Shown here: in pieces, positions 24,846-36,197 of the stretch
How the letters are laid out: the number at the start of each line of letters is the position of its first letter
Position numbering within the stretch: position 1 is the first letter of the stretch
Origin: Zarea fungicola
Lineage: Eukaryota; Ascomycota; Sordariomycetes; Hypocreales; Cordycipitaceae
Length of the DNA stretch: 64,000 bases
Assembly (NCBI GenBank): GCA_900169235.1
Contig: FWCC01000371.1
Coordinates: forward strand, 1 to 64,000
Direction: 5' to 3'
Notes under the pieces: generated by a model
Told to the model about the DNA's origin: nothing
Seen by the model: the letters and a program-made list of their open reading frames with translations, nothing else
The model's database searches: none
Program-made: the position numbers and the translations under genes

Positions 24846-25724
24846 TCAAATGCCAGTAACCAAAACAACCAATGCAATGATGGTGATTGTTCCAGCGCGA
24901 GAACCCCATTGACTTGGCGCGCCGTTTTTCGCCGGGCAGCTAGCACGGGGAATTGTGTTAGCGCAATCGGTAGCAACCAAGGCGGAGGAGATGCTTGATG
25001 CCCCAGTCGAGTCCAGTTTTGCAGCGCAGGGGTTCGTTGCTGGGCCTGTATCTGCGTCCTCTGATAGGACAGGGCAAAAATCCTGACCCGGAAATTTCTC
25101 TCGCGTGGTTCGCGATTGTCCTGAAAGAGGAAGGAGAGCAGTAACGTTGAAGGCGGCGCTCACACGGTCCTGATCTTGCGGCTGGAGACAGTTGCTGCTT
25201 TTGTTCCATGGGGTGGCGTAGTCAGGCTGCTTCCCGTCCTTGGCAATGGTGAATATGACGAACTTTGGGTCAACGCGCCTGCCCCATACGTCGCCAACTA
25301 TCATATCTGGATACTCGGCGGAGTGGTGGGAGCAGTTGTGGACTCTCACATCCCAAGCAATGACCCATGTGCCTTCAGATGCGAGAGCGTCTCCAATGTC
25401 GCGATAGGTAAAGAAAATGTTATTGCTGTTGTCGCTGCTACTGGAATTGCCATTCTGGCTGATGTTGAAGTCTGTTTTGCGACTGGTGATGGTGGCGTTG
25501 TAGTTGTCCACCCGCCATAACCTAATGGGTGCAAGTGGGCCGAGAGTGTCAACCAGATTAACGTTCTGCACGGCAAAAATGAACGGGAACAGCGGGGTTG
25601 GGGCGTATGTCTCGTTGCGCGGGAAAACCAGGTCCAGCTCGAGAACGGCGGGTAAGGAGGTCTCCGACGACGCCGCCGCAGCGGCAGCGGCCAGTAAACA
25701 AGACAAAACCTGCATAACATGCAT
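24846..25724 (-). CDS. DUF7136-type secreted protein with GPI-like C-terminus (292 aa)
   Basis: Single exon. The start at 25724 (MHVMQVLSCLLAAAAAAASS) gives a signal peptide; an alternative ATG lies three codons downstream. The early motif LELDLVFPRNETYAPTPLFP is the hallmark of the DUF7136 family of fungal secreted proteins. Several N-x-S/T sites and about eight cysteines are visible. The C-terminus reads NGAPSQWGSRAG followed by a hydrophobic TITIIALVVLVTGI, typical of a GPI-attachment signal, so the product is probably anchored at the cell surface. The biochemical role of the family is unknown. It lies between the LysM chitinase and the LysM protein. Confidence 0.85.
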   Translation of the reverse strand: MHVMQVLSCLLAAAAAAASSETSLPAVLELDLVFPRNETYAPTPLFPFIFAVQNVNLVDTLGPLAPIRLWRVDNYNATITSRKTDFNISQNGNSSSSDNSNNIFFTYRDIGDALASEGTWVIAWDVRVHNCSHHSAEYPDMIVGDVWGRRVDPKFVIFTIAKDGKQPDYATPWNKSSNCLQPQDQDRVSAAFNVTALLPLSGQSRTTREKFPGQDFCPVLSEDADTGPATNPCAAKLDSTGASSISSALVATDCANTIPRASCPAKNGAPSQWGSRAGTITIIALVVLVTGI

Positions 25725-26412
25725 GATGCGCAGTATTGGGAGCCTGTTTGGTAAACCAGTCGGAGAGACAAGAAAATCGAGGAAAGGGGGCTGTTGAAAA
25801 GCAACGGAACTGACTGCAGTCGACGGGCGTTGTCCCCACCGTATGAGCGGCTGACAGCACACCCCTAAATTGTTTTTATTAATTAAGCTTATTACAGTAG
25901 CAGACTTCGCCTTGCCTAATTTTACTTGACAAGCGGTATGCCCGGACACTGGCCGTTGCGGGGGCCAAGATTCCGAGCCTTACTCAAGTCGGCCCGTCGT
26001 CCGTCTCTTGGCGAAGCCACTTGATCCTACAAGAGATCTTTTCCGCGGCCCGCCCCACTGTCACGCGACAGTTCAAGTCAATATATATGTATTAGTATAT
26101 TAACACTATTCCGTTCAGCAACGCTTGCTTAAATTGCACTTGATATAAATTGTCTGCGCCTCGGGCGTTGGAATCCTTCAGGAATGTGGCTGCATAAGCT
26201 TATTTAATAGCGTCGGGCTGAAATTCTGAGCTACCTGCCAGATGAGGAATGACGGGCCGCTGTCGAAATTTTGCAGCCGCCGAGGCCGGTATCTCCCCTG
26301 AAACGCCGCAAGAGCTGTCACAACAGTTGACGACCAGGATGTATATCAATGAATGCAGTTGTACGGGTAACTACTCAGATACGCTGCCATCACTCCCACA
26401 TCTCTGACAATT
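25725..26412. other. Divergent promoter region
   Basis: Separates the DUF7136 gene (minus) and the LysM-protein gene (plus). AT-rich patches around 26080-26110; no gene recognised. Confidence 0.5.
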
Positions 26413-27610
26413 ATGCAACTTGGCAATTTCTTCATCCTGGCTGGTCTCCCAGTCCTCATCTCTGCACAAAAGGTCGTCGTTACCTGCAGTTTTGCAATTG
26501 GCGCCGTGAATGGTGATACATGTGAGAGTTTTGGCAAGACTTGGGCTTTGGATCTAGCCACCTTTGTCTCGTTAAATCCCTCAGCAAAATGTCCCGATCT
26601 GGTTGCTGGCCAGGACTACTGTGTTGTTGGGACTGTGGCTACTGTTACCGTCACCAGTGAACCAACAGTGCAGCCGACCAGCTCGTCCACCAAGACAACG
26701 ACAACAGCTACCACCACCACTCAACCAGGCAACGGTATGCATACTTGCAATTCTATAATAGTGAAATATTGATACTAATTAGAGCATCTTCGTTCATTTT
26801 CCAGGTATCACTACTCCCAGTCCAGTCCAGCCAGGTATCGCTCTCAACTGTAACAAGTTCTACTTTATCAACAAGAACGACAACTGCGCAGATATTGTCG
26901 TTCGCAATGGAATCAGCCTCTCCGACTTCCTTACATGGAACCCAAATGCTGGCGCCGGATGCGCGGGCCTCTGGGCGGACACATGGGCCTGTGTGTCGGT
27001 CATTGGCTATGTTCCCACCACCACCACCACAAAGCCAACAGCAACTGGCAATGGTATCCAAACGCCGCTGCCTACGCAGCCGGGTATGGTAGACGGCTGC
27101 AACAAGTTTCAATTTGTCAACACCGGTGATACCTGCGTCGATATTTCTTCGCGCAACTTCATCCCCTTGTCCACCTTTCTCCAATGGAACCCACAGGCTG
27201 GCAGCACTTGCTCTGGCCTCTGGTCTAATGCCTATGCGTGTGTAGGCATGGTTGCTTTCTCGCTCAAGTCGCGGTACCACGGTGACTGCACTGGCGATGC
27301 ACACAACGTAGTCAACCTCAATGGCAGCGACGGTATGTGTATCAACACTGACTGTGCGGTTGGAAGCCTGGAGATTGCGCAGGCCGGCTTCTGTCCCGAT
27401 GGCCAGGTGCAGATTAGCTACTGGGAGAAAGCCGGCTGTCAGGGTAAGTGGTTTGGCTATGGCTACGCAAGTAGGGGCCAATGTCGACAGTTGTGGACTC
27501 AAGGTTGGAAGTTCAAAGCGCTACATCTTCGCTGCATGAAAAGTCAGGATGATTGCGTGAATCAGCGCACCTGCACTTTTGACCCCGAGCCAGCTCAGAA
27601 TGCCTGCTGA
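26413..27610 (+). CDS. Secreted triple-LysM protein with ten-cysteine C-terminal module (375 aa)
   Basis: Exons 26413-26734 and 26805-27610 (1128 nt), intron donor GTATGC and acceptor CCAG. Signal peptide MQLGNFFILAGLPVLISA. LysM 1 (VTCSFAIGAVNGDTCESF ... SLNPSAKC) is followed by a Thr-rich linker (TKTTTTATTTTQPG). LysM 2 (NCNKFYFINKNDNCADIV ... WNPNAGAGC) and LysM 3 (GCNKFQFVNTGDTCVDIS ... WNPQAGSTC) are close copies. The last 119 residues, starting VAFSLKSRYHGDC, form the ten-cysteine module shared with the CFEM protein at 11.6-13.5 kb. LysM domains bind chitin; secreted LysM proteins shield hyphae from chitinases or hide chitin fragments from hosts. Its location near a LysM-bearing subgroup-C chitinase matches a known pairing in ascomycetes. 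Confidence 0.94.
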
Positions 27611-27776
27611 ATCGCTGTACGAGGCATTTATAAATCTTTGGCAACAAGATGGAGGAGACAATGACTAGTTTATAAAATAGATGCGATAAAGTGGGAGAAG
27701 GTTTAAGAAATTTGTCTTTCTTCAGAGATTTTAGCTGTCAGTTATGTTATTACTTAACAGAAGGCTATAATTCTAC

Positions 27777-29426
27777 CTATTGACCTCTAATCAATTCGAT
27801 AACACGATCTGCATCTTTAAGCTCGTCTGCTTGCCATGATATGTATTGATCCGGCCGAATTATAGTCATCCGAGCTGGATACTTGCTCCTTGCAATATCC
27901 GCGCTAACTTGTATCCGTGTAAGTGGAAGTCCAACCTGACTGGCAGCACTGAGAAGCAGCGACACTTCCTCTCCTGAAGCCTCTATATCAAGCAGCGTAA
28001 ATTCAGGGCCAAGATAATCAAGCAACGGTGCTCCATCGTCTAGCGACAGATGCGGCGCACGGTGGCCGGGAGATGCATAGTTCCAATATTCTGAGGGACT
28101 GTAAGGTGGAGCAATCCAGTGATCCTGGACAGTCAGAGGAGACTTTTCGTAGCGTTGGCCGAGCACGATACCGAAGCTATTCCATTGGGGAAAGGTGATC
28201 TGGTAGGCAATATCACCCCTTTGGAATCTCTCTTCGGGAGTACTGTTCTGTTCTAAAGGAGGCAGCTCAGCAAAGACTTCCTTGATCTTGGCCATGGAGT
28301 AGCTGTTCTCCATGGCCGAGTTTGAAACAGACTCTCCCACAGGGCGGCGCTCAAGGTCGTAACTTTCCAGAAGCTTCTCACCACCCCAACCCTTCAAAAC
28401 AGCAGAGATCTTCCACCCAAGATTGACAGCATCTCCGATACCGACATTCATATTATGCCCGCCAGTGGGAGGACACAAGTGGGAAGCATCGCCTGCTATG
28501 AACAGGCGCCCAGTCCGATAAGATTGACTCACCCGAGTGGATACTCGGTATGATGAGGTGCTGACAATATGGAGCTGTGTCTTTATCCCGAGCACCTGCT
28601 CACCGGCCTCTTGAATTTCCTTTTCGGTTGGGTCTGGTCCCTCGTCTGGAACATGTAGGCCGAAGCCCCAGTGTTCCTCATCCGGGATGCTAATAATTGT
28701 ACTTACTTTGGGGTTTAGTACCATCAAGAATGCCAGGGAGTCGTGGGCGGGAGAGCTGATCAGGTCCTTGATCTTGTAGCCTTCACTACGTACAACATAG
28801 CTCACTGCCCGGGCAATTGGGCCAACTTGCTTCTGCGTTATACCTGCTGCCTTTCGGACTTTGCTCCCCGGGCCGTCACAGCCGACAACATAGTTGGAGA
28901 GCACTGTATGCAAGGTGCCCGTCGGAGACTTTACCTCGGTTGTCACACTTTGACTGTCTTGCTGAAATGATACCGCCTCCCAACCTCGAAAGATTCGGGC
29001 TCCTAGCTCCAGAGCCCGCTTCTGAAGGACATGCATCAGAATGGGCTGAGGCACGCTCAGCGATGGCTCCGCCGCGTACTCACGGGATTCAGCACCACTC
29101 CGGCCATACTGAAGGGGATATGCTCCTAGAGGTGGTTGGATTATCGCTTCCGTGATGATAACTTTCTGATCCGGGTTGCGCGTCTGCCAGGCAAGCCTGT
29201 GGAGTTCACTGCTCACACCCCATCTGCGAAAAGCCTCGAGAGTCCGCAAGTCATTTCCACGGCCTTTGGGATGGCCATCCACAATATCCAAATCGCGCTC
29301 CAGTACCAGCACGTCTATTCCTCGCAGTCGAAGTTCGATTGCTAGCGAGAGACCAACAGGGCCTGCGCCTACCACAAGCACTGGAATAGTCTCCGGCAGA
29401 ACGGCGGGTGCTGTTGTTTGCACCAT
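27777..29426 (-). CDS. FAD-dependent aromatic monooxygenase (PheA/TfdB type), 549 aa
   Basis: Single exon. The Rossmann motif VLVVGAGPVGLSLAIELRLRG lies near residue 20, the DG motif VVGCDGPGSKVRKAAGI in the middle, and the second FAD motif RLFIAGDASHLCPPTGGHNMN followed by VGIGDAVNLGWK near residue 325. The C-terminal thioredoxin-like domain of PheA/TfdB enzymes is suggested by APHLSLDDGAPLLDYLGPEFTLL and by VSADIARSKYPARMTIIRPDQYISW. Such enzymes hydroxylate phenolic or polyketide substrates with NAD(P)H and O2. There is no signal peptide, so it is cytosolic. The next gene on the same strand is an MFS transporter, which could supply or export a substrate, but no other biosynthetic genes are present. 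Substrate unknown. Confidence 0.9.
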   Translation of the reverse strand: MVQTTAPAVLPETIPVLVVGAGPVGLSLAIELRLRGIDVLVLERDLDIVDGHPKGRGNDLRTLEAFRRWGVSSELHRLAWQTRNPDQKVIITEAIIQPPLGAYPLQYGRSGAESREYAAEPSLSVPQPILMHVLQKRALELGARIFRGWEAVSFQQDSQSVTTEVKSPTGTLHTVLSNYVVGCDGPGSKVRKAAGITQKQVGPIARAVSYVVRSEGYKIKDLISSPAHDSLAFLMVLNPKVSTIISIPDEEHWGFGLHVPDEGPDPTEKEIQEAGEQVLGIKTQLHIVSTSSYRVSTRVSQSYRTGRLFIAGDASHLCPPTGGHNMNVGIGDAVNLGWKISAVLKGWGGEKLLESYDLERRPVGESVSNSAMENSYSMAKIKEVFAELPPLEQNSTPEERFQRGDIAYQITFPQWNSFGIVLGQRYEKSPLTVQDHWIAPPYSPSEYWNYASPGHRAPHLSLDDGAPLLDYLGPEFTLLDIEASGEEVSLLLSAASQVGLPLTRIQVSADIARSKYPARMTIIRPDQYISWQADELKDADRVIELIRGQ

Positions 29427-30449
29427 GCTGAAAGTATAAAGTATTATTTGAATAGGAAAGGTTTAGCTTTGCCAATATTGATAGGCATTAGAAACAAACT
29501 ATGTCCTTAAATACACCATACGGGCTATGGTACTCTTATATGCTCAGTAGCGCTAATGCGGTGCAATTCATAAATCAGATGTCGCTATTCTTCCAGTAAA
29601 TGGTGCGATGCTATCCCTCATTATCGCTTTGTGATATGAATCTAGCGCCACCGCCAATGGGCATGAGATTGCGTAGCCAGCCACAAACGCAGTCGGGTGT
29701 TAAATTCGGTTCCGAATGATGATTTTAACAGTCAAATTGTATAATTTCCGCCTCTCAACAGGTGCTTGCTTATCCTCAAACTCAGGTGGTAAAACACAAA
29801 TCGCGCAACGAATCAAAACACACTCCTGTGCAATATCGATATATGTATCAACCAAGTCATTATTAATAGTACATTATTTTGTCACCTTGTGGCCACATAC
29901 TCCTCAGGCCTCTAGAAGTAGTATGGCGTGCTGGGATAGTTATCTATCGACATCGGTATCAACAGTACATGTGATTGGTCGCGCTGTGGTGGCTTCCAGC
30001 CAGCGGCCCCATCGCTTTCAACGGAAATAACCGCCACCAAGCGTGACATCAGCGTAACTGCATAAATATTCAGGCCTTTTCATCCAACATGGGCTATATT
30101 AGCATTGAAAGCAAGGTCGCTGCGGCTTCCAGCGCCTCTCCTGCTCAATTAGGCAGGAGAATGGCGGGATCTAATTCGCTTACTCCTCCTTGACATAAGC
30201 ATTACAGCTATAGATCGCTATGTCACTATTTATACAAAACTTTCTCCGAATTAAGCGCTTTATATAGCTCTGACACAGGGACAGGAAGTAGGCTGGCAGG
30301 TACTGCATTTTAGTAGTTATGTGTGGTGCGGCTGTTGTACATCTGATAGCACTGAGCCTAAATGTAAGCATTCTTTTCTATTGTTCCCATATGTTAGATT
30401 AGTGTTAAATACAAATACTTCGAGCTCACAATGAGCGCCTCTCCGCCAT
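29427..30449. other. Intergenic region
   Basis: Promoter side of the monooxygenase gene and 3' side of the transporter gene. No coding sequence or RNA recognised. Confidence 0.5.
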
Positions 30450-32108
30450 CTACTCCTCGACGACTGTGATTTTATTCACACGGCGCATTTTCCTTCCCAC
30501 AGAAGCGAAAACGTCCTTCATCTCCATCAGTCGACTCATCTTGAAGGCAGCTTCTATCTCGGTAAGCGTCCTTCCTCGGGTCTCCCGCATAAAGACCCAG
30601 CAAACCGCCGCCGTCACCACAGTACAACTCCCAAACAGAAAATAGGCACCATACGATGTGCTGGCTAGCAGAGGCGGCGTAACGAGCGCAACAAGGAAGT
30701 TGGTTACCCAGTTACCGCCGTAAGCAATGTTGGTGGCACTCGCGCGCGTCCGCTGGGGCTGGATCTCGGATACGTATACCTTTACGCTAACAGCCCACGA
30801 AAAGGAGAATATGACAATGAAGATGTAGATGCAGACAATGACGATCCAGCGGCCTGCCCCGTGGGCGTGCACGGCGTTCGCAGCGTAGAGCGCGCCAATG
30901 ATGAACATGACCAAGGCCATGCCAAGGCCGCCCATTATAACATTGCGGCGGCGGCCCAATCCATCGGCCCAGATGGTTGCCGGGATTGTAACCGCGAATA
31001 TAACAATGGCAGAAACGCCCGAGGCGAGAAAGGTGCCGCCTTCGGATGATATACCAGCTTGTTTAAACAGAAGTGGTGCGTACTAATTTGGAGTCAGCAA
31101 AAAAAAAATGTTTGGGGTTATCGGTGCGGAAAGAACTGACGTAAAGCACTCCATCAATTCCAGAGAGTTGCTGTGCACCCATGAGGAAGACGGCGAACAT
31201 AAATCGTGGTCGGGCTTCAGCAGAGAAGACGTCCAGCATCTGCACATAAATGAATACTCTTAGTAGGTAACTCTTGAGGTCATAACGGGTGCAATGTTAC
31301 TCACACTCGATGAAGTCCTCTCCTCTTGGATCTCGTCTTGATCTGGAATTGTGTCTTGGTCCGCGCCTCGAACACCAAGTGACTCCCACGCATCACTGAC
31401 TTCTTGCCTCGTCCGCCCATGGAATGCCAGCCATCTGGGCGAAGCCGGCAAGAGCAAAGACATACCTGAGAATACAACAGAGAGTATAGCAAGAATAATA
31501 AACGGCAGTCGCCACGATAATGTCGAATTAATCCTGGCGGAGCCATAACATGTAAAGAACCCTGTCATCAGCCCGCAGGTGATGAGGAGCTGCGGCGCAG
31601 TTGCAAACGGTCCACGGTACTTTGCTGGTGAAATTTCACATATGTAACTGCCACATTGAGAAATATTAATGCATGTTCGTATGTTTCTGGTCAAGTCCCG
31701 CGGCCCGCGGGTGACGACTCACACTACTAGCGTTCCCAGGTAGAGGCCCTCGCCGAAACCTGCAATGATTCGACCACCGATAAACATACCGACATGCACA
31801 GCAGTGGCTTCGATCAATGCACCTATACCAAATATGATGGAGCCAATCGCGATCGCTTTTGGTCTGCCGAGTGTGTCCGCGGCCCGGCCAGCAAGTAGCG
31901 AGCTGACAGCGGCGGGGATGAGGATCGAGGACACAATAAGCCCGTGTATGGTGGGACTCGGCTCACCAAATGGCTTTGTGAAATGGGGCATGACGGTGAC
32001 AGGACCTATGATGCCCGTGTCCATACCAAACAGAAATCCGCCCAGCGAGCACAGGATACTAGCGACGACATATCGAGGTGGCTTCTGAAGTAGTTGCAAG
32101 ATCTTCAT
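30450..32108 (-). CDS. MFS sugar-type transporter, 486 aa
   Basis: Exons 32108-31723, 31647-31305, 31239-31141 and 31082-30450 (1461 nt). The first ATG is at 32108 (MKILQLLQK). Twelve hydrophobic segments are expected. Family signatures: GFLFGMDTGIIGPV in helix 1, the loop motif GRAADTLGRPKAI, GEGLYLGTLVVYICEISPAKYRG, PASPRWL (a variant of PESPR), QQLSGIDGVLY, ADGLGRRRNV, and the end motif ETRGRTL in place of PETKG. The hexose-transporter (SP) subfamily moves sugars or related polyols across the plasma membrane. The QQLSGID block corresponds to the substrate-binding QQxSGxN, with Asp where Asn is usual, so the substrate may differ. It lies about 1 kb from the FAD monooxygenase, same strand. 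Confidence 0.9.
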
Positions 32109-32828
32109 GACCAAGTGGTGATTGACGCTTCTCCGCAGGGCTGCCCAGTTTCAGCAGTTTGAAGGCAGATGGAGAAAAAGTTACCGTAGCACCGCTAAGT
32201 TTTCGTTGGAATTGCTCAACTGCTTGACAGAAATAACGGGGTAGGCCCATGGCATAGAAAATTGGCCGCAGAACTTTATGTATTAATCTGATAGTCGCCA
32301 TTGCCTAAATGGGTAAATCCGTTCCGAAGTGCGGGACGGACGTGAGCTGATATGGCAGCTCCGGATTCGGTTCTTCACCGTATTCCTCTTACATTGCGGA
32401 TTAATTCTTCAATATATTAATAGTGTGCCTCATGTGCTGTAATATCAAGTGTTTAATTTTAAGAACGACTGTTCGTAGGCCAAGGACGCGCCGACCTTTC
32501 CCAAGTCGGGCTGTCCGCCTTTCCACTTGCCTTGTTCCATCCTATAACCAGCAATACTTGCATGCAGAGTCGTAGGAAATATAATTTGTTAGAATTTTAT
32601 GCTGTACTGAGCGTCATTTGCCCACAAGCGTCGGCATTACATGATTTGTGGCTGCCAAGCAAAATCAATGATGCCTGCCACCCTTGCCCTCATTCTGTTG
32701 CAGCGGTCTGCTCCACGGCGGGTACAATCTTTTCCATGACCTCCACTTGCCCACACTGTGTGTGCTACTGTTTGTGTAATTTGATATCCCGCTGGTGAGC
32801 TTGTTTCAAGGGCTATGCAGGACTAGAA
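32109..32828. other. Intergenic region
   Basis: Between the transporter start and the 3' end of the membrane-protein gene. No gene recognised. Confidence 0.5.
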
Positions 32829-34826
32829 TCACAGACTTAATTCGTCCTTGGTCCCAAAGCCAAGCACCCGTCTCTGCCTCGGCACTGTCTCTCCATCTGA
32901 GCTTGAAACTAAACCAAATCGCACCGCAATATTCTCCAGTCGTTCTGATGCCTTTACATCATCGCCCCTGACACAAAGTGAGCAGGCGTCACGCAGAGCC
33001 TTGCTTGAACACGTTGCAACTATGACCTGGCTGAAGTCATCTCCGGCAGGCAGCCCGTTCTTGCGCAGTGACCAGAGTCCGATGGCGTAGATGAGGGCAG
33101 CGGTAATAAGGCACGCCGCATAGGGGTAATAAAACTGGCTAGTTTCACTAAATGAATACAGGCTGGTTCCAACCATTGCCTCAATTTTGGCGCTGTTTGT
33201 CGACCAGTCAAGACCAATGGTTGAGATGACAAGATCTTCAAGGTATCTCTCGATGCTCTCAGCCGATATATTGAATTTCGGGACGTATCTGTCGTTCAAC
33301 CCAATGTAAGCACTGCCTAGCACCTGTGATGCATTGCCCAGGAACAGCGGAGTAATGGCAATGCCATCGATATCTAGCGTGGGTCAGTTGTGCGGTATAC
33401 TATGGCAAACAGGTGCGTTCACATACGATAGCTGACTTCCCCTGATAAAGCTTGGACTGCTGCACGGCTAATTGTGTATGCTTGCATATGAGTAAAATTG
33501 GTCCGTAATTGATCCAAGTTTTGTGGTTGCGGTAGTATGCCGTCGCCATTGAGGAAGTAATAGTAAAATTGCGTTTGGATCCAAGAAGAATCATTCCAAA
33601 ACATCCTCTCATTTGTTATGTCTCTGTTTATTTGCCGAGTATCATTAGCATAGTTACCGATGCGCAGATTGTATGTTGCCAGTACAACATTGCAGTCCAG
33701 CGTTCTGATCGCTGCTGGATCGCATTCCTTGGATGACGGCTCTGGATACCAACTGAGCTTGAATGAATTATTAACTTTGCTGTATATTTCTGTTTTGCTC
33801 GCTGTGGCTTGATCTGCGGCTCGATACATGGGATCTTGGCAGCTTTGCATAAGAGCACTATTGTGGCTTTTCTCGCTGCAATGAAAACGAGGCCCGTCAA
33901 GAGAGAGATTGTAAACGCATGAGCTACCACATGGAGACGCAAACTTGACTGGTGCTCCGGAGGCTAAAACCTGCGCTGACAAGGCCTGCAGTTTTGGCAC
34001 AAAAGAATTCCTACCCATCATTAGCATGCTGATATTCATTTTCAAAAAGAGAATCATTGCCCACATGAAACTCAAGTCACCGTTCATCTCGAATAATGCA
34101 TGTTCGACGAAATCCCGGTGTGTTCCATTTCCATAGTCACTTAGATTCATAGTTGCAACATTCGACATTAACAGGGGAGCCGCATTATCAAACTGCACTG
34201 TCAGAGCACCGGGCGGAAACACGGCGGCTATAGGTATCAATGCGCACAGAAGGCCGACCAGCCAGGTAAGCCAAAGCTCACGAACCTGCAATACAAGATG
34301 CGGGTTGAAAACGTTCCATGGAGTTGCGACTAGCGTCACTAGCATGTCAATTGTCTTGACTTGGAGATACTTTTGGCGAAACAGCCTCCAAAGTATTTGG
34401 CTGTAAGCGACGCCAATACCACCGAGCAGGGACACCTCGACGAAAATGGCTAGAATATTAGCAAAAGCAGTAGAAAGTGCCTGGCTTATATAATCCTCTA
34501 CTGGCTTCCCATCAAGTATTTTGAACATAAGCAGGTGAAGGCCCATGAAGAGCAGTGCTAAGTCAAACGAGTGAGTGTCCTGGCGATATTTGAATATCCG
34601 AGAGTGCTTGACTTTACTAACAGGAGAGATAAAAGATAGCAAAGCTTCCCAGGACCGAATGCGACATGTTTCCAGCTGAAATCCGTTTCTTGACAGGTTG
34701 AGGAATCTGAGCCTCGTGTTGAAGCATTACGGAGCTAGTCTCGCCTCCAAGATCAACCTCGCTCGCTTGTTCACTCCTCGCAAAGGTCTGCAGCAGGTGG
34801 GCTCTGTCATCGCTACGGGCAGTCAT
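32829..34826 (-). CDS. Multi-pass fungal membrane protein with large extracellular loop
   Basis: The main exon ends at 33427 (donor GTATGT) and joins 33373-32829 in frame. The 5' end is unsure: an ATG at 34826 opens about 68 codons (MTARSDDRAHLLQTF) in a frame different from the main exon, so one intron must lie between about 34700 and 34585, and its ends were not fixed. The main part has membrane segments near FANILAIFVEVSLLGGIGVAY and WLVGLLCALIPIAAVFPPGA, a long extracellular region with many N-x-S/T sites and cysteines (SPCGSSCVYNLSLDGPRFHC), and a final membrane segment (YPYAACLITAALIYAIGLWSL) before a cytosolic tail. The layout matches a large group of uncharacterised fungal plasma-membrane proteins related to DUF3176 proteins. 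Function unknown. Confidence 0.75.
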
Positions 34827-36197
34827 ATTGAATTTTCGTCCAACGATTGTTTGTTGTTTTGGCTGGTTCAGGACAACTTACTGCAACGCCGAATTATTAC
34901 TTCGCTCGAAGCGCCGACCCCGGGAGCTGAATGCCAAGAATGTCACTCATCACGTGGTTCAGCCTCGTTACTCATAACCGAGGGCGCGTAGAAGAGGGGA
35001 ATGATTTGAAAAAGTCTGGTAAAAGTTATTTAGTGGTTTGATATTGGGAAGTGTTGAAAGTGTGGAGAGAGGGAGAGACAGCAAGACAAAATACTAATGT
35101 GGAAGCTGTGACAAGCAACTTCAAGTCTATGCTGATTAAGGTTTTCGGTCCCCTGCAACTCTAGCGCGAGTTCTGAAAAGAAACAACATCTGGACAGCAG
35201 GTTTTTGCTTAAATTTCAATATTTATCTTATTCTCAGACTTTGCTCCGCGGTAATCACATGGGTTACGTCCTGCAATCTGCTTAGGCGCCGCGCTCTCTT
35301 TTTCATGCCATGACTGCCCTGGTCATTTTCAACAGTGCATGTGAATGCACTCGTTCCTAGCCAGATTTCTACAGATTCCCTGCAGGACTATGGTATTGGA
35401 GCAGAATTTCTATGTTGTCTAGTTGAGAAGTTACGATTCTTGAAACCTCGTAGGCGCCCGCTATAAACTAGCCAGTCTGAATTCGGGGTAGTGAGGAACG
35501 AGCTATGCTAGATACATATGGCTTAAACTTAATTCACAAATGGCGTACACTCTTTGTATATCATCTTTAATGCTGTGGGAAACTGTCAGGCTGGCGGATC
35601 CTCTGGTTATCACTTGCTAGGAACCAGAATAACTAGGTGCTGGCAACAAGCCTCTGCTTCTAACCGTAAGAATAGCCCGAAAATTCAAAGATAGTACTAT
35701 TCTCGCTGTCATTATAGGCAACTAGAAGTGGACGAATGAGGGATGATATATTTGTTAGCAATGAGCGGCTCTGTGTAAGAAGAGCTCAAATATTTTTTTT
35801 TCAAATATTTTTTTTTCAAATAATTGAATTAAAAAGCTTACTATTAAAAATTATGCTCTTAATACTACTCATAACTACTCAAACTGATAAAGTCCAAGTT
35901 GTGCAGCCTACAGCCTGACATGGCCTCACTAGCCACGCAGCCACAACGGCACCCGCGAGCCACAGGCTATGACGACGCTGTCTCTCAGCACTGGCGCATC
36001 GCAGATTCACCTCCATCACCTACTTCACTTTGACGGCTCGCTGCATCTTCGCCTATGCGGCTAACTCAATGACGTGAATTCCTCTCATCTCATCTCATCC
36101 TCCAGATCTTTCTTGTCTCTCTTTAAGCAATTCTTTTTAAACCATCCGCATCTTCCATCTATCTCACCACCAACGGCTGTCCATCATCGCTCTAAAC
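34827..36197. other. Intergenic region
   Basis: Divergent spacer of about 1.4 kb between the membrane-protein gene and the PhoD-like gene. It is AT-rich around 35780-35870 with a poly-T-containing direct repeat. No gene recognised; CT-rich sequence before 36198 fits a fungal promoter. Confidence 0.5.
35786..35815. repeat. 15-bp direct repeat with T-tracts
   Basis: TCAAATATTTTTTTT occurs twice in tandem. Simple low-complexity sequence. Confidence 0.8.

Noticed and set aside
27777..32108. A secondary-metabolite biosynthetic cluster
   Set aside because: No polyketide synthase, NRPS, terpene synthase or pathway regulator is present near the monooxygenase and transporter.
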